A stretch of 29,926 nt of DNA from RGIG5952 sp045627605 (lineage in GTDB: Bacteria > Verrucomicrobiota > Kiritimatiellia > RFP12 > JAAYLN01): assembly GCA_045627605.1 (NCBI GenBank), contig JAZQOA010000058.1, forward strand, positions 1 through 29,926. The letters run 5' to 3'. Under the pieces are notes generated by a model. The model had not been told where the DNA came from. It saw only the letters and a program-made list of their open reading frames with translations, and made no database searches. The position numbers and the translations under genes are program-made. Positions 16,873-27,100 of this stretch are shown here, piece after piece. Every line of letters starts with the position of its first letter. The first letter of the stretch is position 1.

Positions 16873-17958
16873 ATGGGTTGCCGCTGCATACACCAGCTTG
16901 TCGCGGGATTCCGAAAGGGCGATGCGATTAGCAATACCGCCTGTCTCATGCGGGAGGTCTTCCGTTCCTGGGGGGTTAAGAGCGATATCTATTGTTTTCG
17001 GAGTTTCACCTCGAAGGAGTGCCGCTCCGACCTCTGCGAACTCACCGACATCGAAAAAGACGTCTCCCCCGGTGATATTGCCATCCTGCACCTCTCGATT
17101 GGCTGCGAAGCCAACAAGATTTTTCCCAGGCTCAAATGCAGGAAGGTGATTGTCTACCACAACATCACCCCTTCGAAGTACTTCAAGCTTGTCAGTCCCG
17201 AAACGGCGACGGTTCTCGAAGAAGGCCGACGCGACATGGCGGCGCTGGCTGGTGTCGCCGATCTCAACGTGGCGGACAGCGCCTACAACGCCGCGGAACT
17301 TGTCGCTGCTGGTTATGGCGATGGCGTTAAGGTGTTGCCGCTTCCGATTGACCTCGGCATGTTCAAGCCCGGTGTTATCGACCCCGTGACCGTGGCGCGA
17401 AACAGCGATGGCCATTTCAATGTTCTTTTTGTCGGTCGCGTGGCACCCAATAAGAAAATCGAAGACATCCTCACGGCGATGTTTTACCTGGCGAAGATCG
17501 AACCTCTTGCACGGTTCATCCACGTGGGGTCGTATGTCGGCATGGAGGCCTATTTCGGGTTGCTTATGGCCCATGCCTCGACCTTGGGCCTGAAGAACGT
17601 GACCTTTCTTGGCAGCGCCCCGCAGGACGTCCTCAACGCCTGCTATTCGACGGCCCATGCGTTTCTCTGCATGAGCGAACACGAGGGATTCTGCGCGCCT
17701 CTGGTCGAAGCGATGCTCTACCATGTGCCTGTCTTCTCCCTTGGGTCTTCGGCCATTCCCGAGACGCTTAACGGATCTGGCGTGCTCTTCAGCCAGCCGC
17801 CGAACTTCCCCGTCATTGGGGAAACCATAGCCGAAGTCCTGCACAACCCCGCGTTGCGCGACGCCATTGTCGCCAGGCAGGATCGCCGCGTCCAGGAAAT
17901 CCGCAACCGCGACCTCGGCGGCGAGCTCAAGGCGTTGCTTGCGCCCTTCCTTGCCTGA
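16873..17958 (+). CDS. GT4-family glycosyltransferase
   Basis: A 361-residue retaining GT-B glycosyltransferase. The N-terminal domain has GDAISNTACLMREVF and VIVYHNITPSKYF, typical of a GT4 subgroup of polysaccharide mannosyl/glucosyltransferases. The C-terminal domain has VLFVGRVAPNKKIEDIL and the donor loop SEHEGFCAPLVEAM with the E-x7-E pair. The donor sugar and acceptor are unknown. ATG 16873 has GAGG six bases upstream. It is a single-gene unit with a strong terminator, and is the last chromosomal gene before the mobile element. Confidence 0.9.
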   Translation: MGCRCIHQLVAGFRKGDAISNTACLMREVFRSWGVKSDIYCFRSFTSKECRSDLCELTDIEKDVSPGDIAILHLSIGCEANKIFPRLKCRKVIVYHNITPSKYFKLVSPETATVLEEGRRDMAALAGVADLNVADSAYNAAELVAAGYGDGVKVLPLPIDLGMFKPGVIDPVTVARNSDGHFNVLFVGRVAPNKKIEDILTAMFYLAKIEPLARFIHVGSYVGMEAYFGLLMAHASTLGLKNVTFLGSAPQDVLNACYSTAHAFLCMSEHEGFCAPLVEAMLYHVPVFSLGSSAIPETLNGSGVLFSQPPNFPVIGETIAEVLHNPALRDAIVARQDRRVQEIRNRDLGGELKALLAPFLA

Positions 17959-17994
17959 TGTGAGGCAAAGGCGCATTTCTCCTTGACCCAAAAC

Positions 17995-18034
17995 AAAACC
18001 CCGCGTCAATCAGTTGACGTGGGGTTTTCGTTTT
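17995..18034 (+). terminator. Strong intrinsic terminator of the glycosyltransferase gene
   Basis: AAAACCCCGCGTCAA (17995-18009) pairs with TTGACGTGGGGTTTT (18014-18028), 15 pairs with one G-T wobble, around TCAG. It is followed by CG and TTTT. This insulates the giant gene to the right from chromosomal transcription. Confidence 0.85.
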
Positions 18035-18055
18035 ACGCAGGGCAAAAAAGGAGCT

Positions 18056-18067
18056 GAGAGGGCGGGA
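18056..18067. repeat. Candidate left attachment site
   Basis: GAGAGGG followed by one mismatch and GGGA matches 29612-29623 inside the tRNA-Ser 3' end (11 of 12). tRNA-targeting elements usually leave longer exact repeats, so this is only a candidate. Confidence 0.35.
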
Positions 18068-18080
18068 ACCCGTTCCCGCC
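18061..18080. repeat. Near-perfect palindrome at the left edge of the element
   Basis: GGCGGGAAC (18061-18069) is the exact reverse complement of GTTCCCGCC (18072-18080), with CC between. It lies 38 bases before the giant gene's first ATG and is inside that gene's open frame. It could be a recombinase-binding palindrome or a cruciform; it lacks a T-run. Confidence 0.5.
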
Positions 18081-18117
18081 GTGCTGCGGTCTCGCCGCGC
18101 GCTACGCCTTCCGCTGC

Positions 18118-21100
18118 ATGCGGCTCAACGCCCTGCGGTACTCCTTCCGGGAGATCCGCGGCGTCTGGGATCTGACTGTGCCCGAGGCGCTGTTCACGTG
18201 CACCGTCGTCGCCGAGCTCGACGGCGACTGCTCAAGCTTCAGCCGTGCCGCCGCCGACACGTGGTGCGACGAGGAAACCCTCGCCAACGCCTTCCGCGAC
18301 TACCTCTCCGGCAAGATCGACGTCGTGGAGGAGCGGCGCAACATTTTCGGAAGGATCGCCGACTTCGTCTTCGGCCTCGCCGGGGCCGGACACGCCGCCA
18401 GGCGCGCCGACCTCCTCGTCCGCGACGCGCAGGACGTGCAGGACGTCCTCTTCAACCAGCTCCTCTCGGGCGACTTCTCCGCCGTCCCCGGCCTCGACGC
18501 GAAGGCCGACCGCGAACGCGCGAGGGAGGAGGCGGGGGAGGAGGCCCGCGACAGGGCGCGGGCGGCGGCGTCGGAGGAGAACGGCGCGAAGGCGCGGGCC
18601 GCGGAGGTCGCATCGGAGACGTTCGGCGGCCCCGCCGCCGATCCCGGCGACGAACTCGTGGACGAAGACGGCAACGCCGTCCCGCCGGAGAAGGTCGGCG
18701 AGGTCGCAGCCTCCGGCAAGCTGATTCTGACACGCCGCAAGTATGACGAGCTGAAGGGCGACGTGAAGCCCGGTGAGACCGAAGGGCGCATGAGGCGCCG
18801 CTGGCACGAGGAAAACGACAACACCCAGCCCGCCACGCTTTCCGACGGCACCTTCCGCGCCGTCACGCCGGACGGCGAAATGGTCGTCAACGGCAAGTTC
18901 GGGGTCCGCGACCTCGACGACCTCGTGACATCCGACCGCGAAGGCTACGACCCCGCCTTCCAGCCGCGCGACCGCTCCAACGCCTCGAGCAGGGACCAGA
19001 TCGAGAAGATCGGGCGGGCTCCCGACTTCAACCGCCTCGCCGAATCGCCCACCACCGACACCGGCGCCCCGATCGTCTCGCAGGACGGCCAGGTCATATC
19101 CGGCAACGGGCGCGTCCTCGGCCTCCGCGCCGCCGAAGGATACGGGGCGCTCGGCACCTACGAGGAGGCCGTCCGCGAAAAGGCCGCGCAGTTCGGCATC
19201 GAAATCCCCGAAGGCGTCCGGCACCCCGTCCTCGTCCGCGTCGCGGACGCCTCGGCGAGCCGCGACGACCTCGTGAGGCTCGGCGAGCTTTCAAACAGGG
19301 CGCAGATCCTCGCCCGCAACGCCGCCGAGACCGCCGAGGCCGACGGCAGGGCCATCCGGGACGAAGGGCTCGCCGACCTCTTCGTCCCGGACCCGTCCGG
19401 CAACATCCTCGCCGCCGCCAACCGCGAATTCGTCAAGGCCTTCCTCCAGGTCGCGGACGACGCCTCGCTCGTCGACTCCTCCGGCGTCCCGACCGCGGAG
19501 GCCGCCGGGCGCATCAAGCGCGCCATGCTCGCCGCAGTCCTCGGCGAACACCCCGGGGCCCGCGACATCATCCGCGCCGCCGTGGAGCAGGGCGACGCCC
19601 TCGGCATCTCCAACATCCTCAACGGCGTCATGAACGCCGCGCCGGCGCTCCTGAAGCTCGCCGCCGCGGAGGGGAGGGGCGGCTACGACATCTCGGCCGA
19701 CGTCGCGGACGCGCTCAGGGACTACGTCGACTTCAAGCGCGGCGGCGGCACGGACATCGACGCCTTCCTCCGGCAGGACGACTTCTTCAGGGACAGGCCG
19801 ACGCTCACCGCGTCCATCATGCGGGAGTTCTTCGCCCGCCGCAACTCGGCGCAGCGCGTCGCGGACATCCTCGGCCGCTACGCCGGGCAGGCCATGCTCC
19901 AGGACAACGCCGCGCCCGCGCTCTTCGACATGGGCGTCACGCCCCGCGAGACCATCTGGAACCAGGCCGTCGAACACGCCGACGCCGGGACGAGGTACAG
20001 CGTCGTTGCGGGCACGGGTGTTACGGTGGAGGAGGCGGAGGACGACATACGCACTGACCTCGGATACGCGTTCGAGGCCGCTTCAGAGGAGTTCGGCGAG
20101 GAAATCACGTTCCTCGGTCTCAGGCTCCACGGCAGCCGAGTGAGGGGAGACGCCCGCGCGGACTCCGACCTTGACGCCGTTGTGGAATATTCCGGCGACG
20201 TGAGGGAAGACGCACTCTTCGACTTCCTCAACAGCGAGGACAACCGCATCTCCTACCGTGGAATTCCCGTGGACGTCAACCCGATCCGCGCGGAGGAGAC
20301 CGGGACGCTCGGCGAGTACATGAGGCGCGACGCGGAATACGACGCCGCGAAGCTCGCCGGCAGGCGCTTCTCCGTCGCCGCCGACCTCGCCATTGCAGAG
20401 GCGACTGACGGGCTTGACCAGGGGAAGGTCGAGGCCGCCGTCGAAAAAATCATATCCGGCGGACTTGTCGATATTCGCGGTACGGACGGCGAGAAGATCG
20501 CGATGAAGACCGCCGCCGCGCGGTTCTACGAAAAGTACGCGAAGGCGAAGATCCCGCTTTCGACCGGCGCGGTCATGTACTTCGCCCCTGACGCGAGAAC
20601 GCTTGCCCGGCACAACGGCGACCGTGCGCTTGCATGGGCAGAGTACGCGATTCACCAGGTGAGCAACAACAAGACGGACAAGGACGGCAAGAAGTACCGC
20701 GAGTACAACCGCGAGAAGGTCGAGATCGTCGATCCGAACCTTGAGAAAATCGTCGCGGACGACAAAGTTCAGATCGTGGAAAACGGCAATGTGCTGTTTT
20801 TCTCGCAACTGGACGACGAGAGTTACGCCAAGGTTATCGCAAAGCCGGCTCAGAACGGGAACTACAGGGCAGACCTGACAGATGTTTCAAGCGTCTATCA
20901 AAAAGGAAAAATCCCGGACAAACTCAATCCCCTCGCCCGGGTGGCCGCTGGGGATGGTTTAGGAGGGGTCTTCACTTCCGAAGCTGCCAATGGGAATATT
21001 GTGCCACAGTCCGGCGGGGATGTCAAGGGGAGATCTTCGGTCGTCTCGGACGCGGACATTGCCGAGGCGCGGAGGCAGTACAACGAAGTTGTAGCCCGCT

Positions 21101-24100
21101 ACACGAACGCGGACGGCACGAAAAAGCCGGGCTGGATGAAGGCCCCGAACGGCAAGCCGACGAACCTCGCAGAGCGGCAGTGGGTGCAGGTGCGGACGGA
21201 GAACTTCAAGAGGTGGTTCGGGGACTGGGAGGCCGCGGCTAATGCCGTATTGAACAATGTCGTTGAGTCATATGGTGCTGCGCGCAAAATTCTCGATGCG
21301 CTTGTCGGAGTCAAAATGGTCAGCTCCGATGGAATTGAGGCAACCCTTTCGGGGAACAGCGTTGACAAGGTGTTTTCCGGCAAGGCGGCACACAAGTCTG
21401 TGTCGATAGCGGCCCATCTGGCGGCAGCTGCAAACATCCGTCAGCTCTTCGAGCATTCAGTCGAGGTGAACGTTGACCATGGCAACAAGGCCGGCGTCAA
21501 GGCCATGCACAGGCTTTATGCTCCATTCATATTCGGCGGGAACGTCCTGCTGGCTAAAATCAGCGTAAAGGAATTCGCAGACGGCACATCAAATCGGCTC
21601 TATACAATCGAGGCGATAGACGTGGAAGAAATGTCTGCGGGTAACTTGGCGACAAAGCAGTCCGAGGAAAACGGAAAGGTCAACCCCAACGCAGACATCG
21701 TAGATAGATTACAACAAATTCTTGATTCCGTCAAGCCCGAAAACGTTTCCAAGGTCGTCGACGAGAACGGCGAGCCGATTGTGGTGTACCATGGGTCGAA
21801 AAGCAAGCACAACGTCTATGATCAGGTTCATACGTTCCATATCTCAAACAGGAACGTTGCATCGGGGTATGGCGATGTCGTTGACGGCAATTTCGTGAAT
21901 GCGAGGAACGTACTTGAAATTGACGCTGACGGTGGCGAGTGGCTTTCGGTCAATACGCCTGATGCTTTAATCGGGCGTTTCAAGGACGGCGAAGAGATCG
22001 AGGATGGACGCGGATTTACTGCAACATTCGATTCCTATTCCATGTCCGTGCGCGACATTGCGACGTTCGCGAAAAAGGCAGGGTATGATGGTGTTGTCAT
22101 TCGGAATGTCGAAGACACGAATGAAAGCACCGGCGAACTCGGAACAGACATCGTGACATTCAGCCCTTCCCAGGTCAAGTCCGCGACGGACAACGCGGGC
22201 ACGTTCGACGGGGCGAACCCCGACATCCGCTACAGCATCGTCTCGGAGAAGGGCGCGGCGGCGCTCGGCATCGGGCGGCTCGACGACGCGAAGGTCCTGG
22301 AGCGGTCGGGCGCAAGCCGCGAGGACATCTGGCGCAAGACGAAGTGGTGGAGGGCTAAGGACGGCAAGTGGCGCGTCGAAATCCCCGCGCCGTACCTCGC
22401 CAGCCGCGCCGCGATGGAAAGGCTGCGGAACCGCGACGCCGCAACCGTCGGCGAGCTCTTCCCCGGCTCGGACCTCGCCGGGGCGTACCCGAACATCGCG
22501 GGGGTGAAGGTGGTCCCGGACTTCGACGGAATTCTCCCGAAGGGCGTGGACGCGGGCGTCGGCCACCGCAGGGACACGGGCGAAGCCGCCGTCGTCGTCC
22601 GCGCCGACATGCTGCCGCCGCCGCCCCCGCTTTTCCAGGCCGTGTTCGCGCGAGGGCAGGATCCCGCATATCGGGAAGCCCTCGGAAAGCACATCTCGGA
22701 ACTGGCTGCGCTTTCCGGGGAAAACGACGCGGAAGGGATGGCCGCCGCAAAGGCCGCCTTCGCCGAACTCCCGCCCGTGAAATTCGCGAAGGCGCTTGAG
22801 GACGGCGCGGGCGACTACGAGGTCCCGGCCCCGCGGCTCCTCGCCGCGCTCGTCCACGAGCTGCAGCACCTGGTCCAGGTGGACGAGGGCCTTGCGCTGG
22901 GGGGCAATCCCGAAGCCGCCGCCGTTTCGTTTTTCGGCGGAAGCCCGTTCGAGATCTACCGGCGTTTCGCCGGCGAGGTCGAGGCGCGGAACGTCGAGAA
23001 ACGCCTCCGCATGTCGCCGGAGGACCGCGCGGCCACGCCGCCGTGGGAGACCGAGGACGTCGCGGAGGACAGGCAGATCGTCCGCTACTCCGCCGAGGCG
23101 GACATAGCCCCGTCCCTTGACGCGAGTCTATGGGGCGACATGTCCCGTGCCGCGAATGTCGCGGGGGACGGCGCGCCACCGCTGAAATTTGAAAAGGGCG
23201 CGAAGGTCAAGGACGTCAGGAAGGCCGTTTACGACGCCGCCATCGCCAATGTGCGGAAGCAACCCAACTACGTGGCGGTCGGACCGCTTCACTGCCTCGA
23301 CATCGGCGGGGTGCGCCTTGTGGTTTCAGGAAGGGGGATCAGGCACGGCCTTGACAGGCGATATGAACTCAACGGCTATGCCGCCGCGCTGATCGGCGAC
23401 CTCCTGAACAATTCGGTTGAAGTGCCCGGCGTGACCGGGGAGCGTCACTACAGGCTCGCGGCCATGGATGTCGGTCGGCCATGCCATGTTCTCGTCACGA
23501 CGACCCGGCATGGCGACGTCGCCAGCCTGCAAAACGTGGAAGTGCTGTATTCTGTAAATGCAAAGACCGGGAATGCCGCACAGGATTTTACACCAACGGA
23601 CACTTCCGGTCTTGCAAGTGCAACCAGTATAGCAGATTTGTACCGCACTTGGAAAGAAGTTTTTTATCCCGGCGTCATCGCGCACGCCTCCGGAACACGC
23701 TACAGCGTCGAAGGCCTCTACACCGGCAGCGCGGCGGACTACGAGAAGCCGTCGCTGCACTACGTCGGCACGGGCGTTGGCGCGCAGGCCTACGGCTGGG
23801 GGCTGTACGCAATCAACGGCAAGGAGGGCGCGGAAGAATACGGCCCGAATGTCTACGGGCAGACCTTCTTCACGAACCGCGCGCCCGGCGACGAGAGCCA
23901 TTTGCTGAAATGGGACGAGCCTATCGGAAGTCGGAACGAGCGGCGCATCGTCTCCGCCTTCAGGAAGGCCATGCTCAGGAACGGCGTCGACGACAGGGAG
24001 GTTCGGGGCATCCTCGGAACCAGCCTCGAAAACCTGTTCGCCGGAACCACCGGCGCGGACGCCTACGGCAACGCGGACGTCGTATGCATGAACTTTGACG

Positions 24101-27100
24101 TCTGCGAACATTCCGGGAACCACTTCAGGGACACCTCGCTCTTCCTCGCCGCCGCCGGCATCGACGGGATCAGGTACGACGACGGCGACTGGCGCAACTA
24201 CGTCAGCTTCCGCGACGACAACATCCGCGTCGACCACAAGTGGGTTGACGGCGTGCAGAGGTTCAGCGTCGAGGCGGCGGTCGAGGCCCTGGGCAAGATC
24301 GCCGGCGGGGCGGAGTACGGCGTTCTCAGCAACGCGAAGTACGGCGAAATCCGCTATCCGCTCGGAAAGTCCGGGAAGGGGGGCTTTGGATTCCTGCACA
24401 TCGTCGAGCAGCGCATGGCGAAGGACGGCGCGACTCTCGACGAGGCGATCGACACAGCCGTCCGCGTCGGCGTTTCCGCCCAGATCGGAACTGAAACGGA
24501 GCAGCGCCACGACACGCATCACCTTGACTGGCGCGGGACGAGGGCGATCATCGGGGAAATGCCGGACAAGACGATTGTCATCACCGGCTACGAAATCGAC
24601 ACGGAAGAATCGACGGTTGCCAAACAACGCGCCGCCGAACTTTCCCCCCGTCCTCACGTCCGCTCGGAAGAGGTCATCCGCGCCCTCAAGGCGAAAACCG
24701 CCCTGATGAAGGAAAGTATGGCACAAAACGGGGCGGCTGTCAAGCCCCTTTCGGTCGCGGACGTCCCCGGCGCGGCAGATGAGGCCGCCGAGGCCCGCCG
24801 CCTCTCCGTCGAGGCGCAGGAGCCGCGCCCCTGCTCGGGCGGGGCCTACGTCGTCGCCGCCATCGTCCAGGACAAGATACGCGGGATCACGCGCCCGCCG
24901 GAGAAGTACCAGGAGCTCTGCGACGTCTTCCACGCCCAGGTCGACGCCGCCGGGGCCATGAAGGTCGCGGACGAATACCTCGCCCACCAGAAGCGCGACT
25001 TCGCCCGCCGCATCCCGAAGGACGCCGGCGAGGCCATGCGCATGACCGCCCGCGACGTCGAGAGGTTCCAGTTCCCGGAGGTCGTCACGCGCCTCTTCTC
25101 CCAGGCCGCCGGGGCCGGCCTCGACATCGGAGGCCGCGCCGCGCAGGGCTACGCGAAGGCCGTCAAGGAAATGTGCGCCGCCGCGCCCGGCTACGACCTC
25201 TCGGCCATGCAGTCCGACACCGGCGCAGACCTCCTCCGCACCCTCATGGAGATCCTGCCGGAGAAGTTCGCCGAGGATGAACAGGAGAAGGGCCAGGGCG
25301 ATGGCCAGGGCGATGGCGAGGGCGGAGCGCGTCCCGGCGAGTTCACCGGGCCTCCGGATCCGCAGACGTGGGAGGAATGGCAGAGGAACGCCGAGGAGCG
25401 CAACCGCGTCTACGCCCGCGTCATCACCGTCGCCAAGGCGTGGGTCGCGAAGCGCAACGCGCAGATCGCCGCCCGCCAGGATGCCGCCGAAAAGCGCAAG
25501 GCGGAAGAGGCCGCGAAGGCCGCCGCCGAAGGCAGGCCGGACCCGGCGGACGCCGAGGAGGAGGAGGAGGAGACGCCGGATCCCGACGAGGAGCCCGGCT
25601 TCCTCGCCGTCCCGAGGGAGATCCTCGAGGCGCACGGCGTGGACTTGTCGAACGCCGACGAGTTCGCCGCCTTCCTCCGCGCCTGGGTCTGCGACTACCT
25701 CGTCCGCAAAAACCCCGGCAAGACCGTCGAGAACGTCCTCGACGACGAAGTGGCGCTCTCGACCTTCCGCAAGACCGTCCGCGAACAGCTCCGCGACATC
25801 GCGCAGGGACTTCTCGACCCGACGGCGGGAACCGCCGCGAACCGCGCCGAGCGCATGATCTCAGACATTTCCGACTACGCGACGGCCGGCGAGATCGAGC
25901 GGCGCGCCTCCGACGTCATCGCCTTCATCCAGCGCAACGCCGTCCGGCAGAAGCGCAAGGCCCTCGTCGCCGGCATCGTGAAGATGATCGACGAACAGGC
26001 CGTCCGCGGAAAGCGCCTCGACGCGCTCGAGCGCGACATGAAGCGCAAGGTCAGGGGCGAACACGAGGCCTACTGCCGGTACATCCGGCGGATCGTCCAG
26101 ATGTCGGACGGCGCGATCGAGCGCGAGACCGCCCGCCTCACGCAGATCATCGACGGGCGCAAGGAGGAATACGGGAAGGCCGAGGCCGAGTACGGCGTAC
26201 AGATATCCCTCGAAAGCGACGTCGAGGTCCACAGGGCCTACGAACAGCTTGCCGCGCTCCAGCGGTGGGGCGGCCTCAAGAACAAGCTTCCCGGGCGGAT
26301 CGCCGCAGAGGCCAGGGCGCTTGAGCAGTGGCTCGGCCGCGAACGCGCCGAACACGAAAACCGCTGGGGCGGGTTCCAGTCCGTGTGCGACGAAGTCCCC
26401 GCCGCCGTCGAGGAATGCGTCCGCAAGAACCAGAGGGCCTACACCCGTGACAATCCCGGCTTCTTCGGGCAGGTCAGCGAAGACCTCATCTCGTCCGTCC
26501 GCCAGCGTCTCGAGCGCATGATGGCCGGCGCGGGAGAGGAGCGCCGCGAGGCGATCAGCCGCGTCATGCGCATCCTGTCCGAAGGCTCGGAGAAGCTCGC
26601 CGTCACACAGGCCGAGTACCGCAGGCAGTTCGACGCGATGCTCGCCTGGTCCGTCGAGGGAACCGGCAAGTCGGTCCGCGACCTCATCCGCGAACTGGAC
26701 GAGCTGATTCCCGACGACCTCAACCGGGCCCTCATCTCCGACGCGCAGAAGACGCGCATGACGTGGGGGCAGGCCATGCAGCTCTACGCCTCGCTTCTCC
26801 AGACCGCCACCTACGGCGGGAACGTCGCGCTCAACGGGCGCGACGGTCAGGCCGAGATGATCAGGAACCGCGCCCCCGCCGAAATGGTCAGGCTCGTCGC
26901 GCGCATGCGGCAGATCTACCAGGACCGGCGCGGGGCCCTCTCCGAAGTCGTCGCCGAGGTCACGGGCCTCCCGATCTGGAACCCCGACCCGATGTACATG
27001 CCCGTGAAAATGTACACGGGGGTGAAGGAGGGGCTCGACTCCAGCGCCCGCGGGTGGTCGCCGCTCGCCAAATTCCTCACGCCGCGCGTGAAGAACAACC

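Noticed and set aside
18081..18115. Further similarity of this stretch to the antisense of tRNA-Ser (shared GTGCTGCG, and GCGCTACGCCTTCCGC resembling a tRNA segment)
   Set aside because: The matches are short, not in the same spacing and GC-rich, so I do not treat them as a duplicated tRNA fragment.
18081..18746. Arg-rich frame starting at GTG 18081, overlapping the start of the giant gene
   Set aside because: Almost all Arg, Gly, Pro and Ala, which is typical of an out-of-frame reading of GC-rich coding DNA; the other frame has recognisable domains.
23326..25635. A 769-codon minus-strand frame inside the giant gene
   Set aside because: Antisense shadow of the ART-like and BECR-like modules. 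It has no family signature, and its end matches no regulatory signal.
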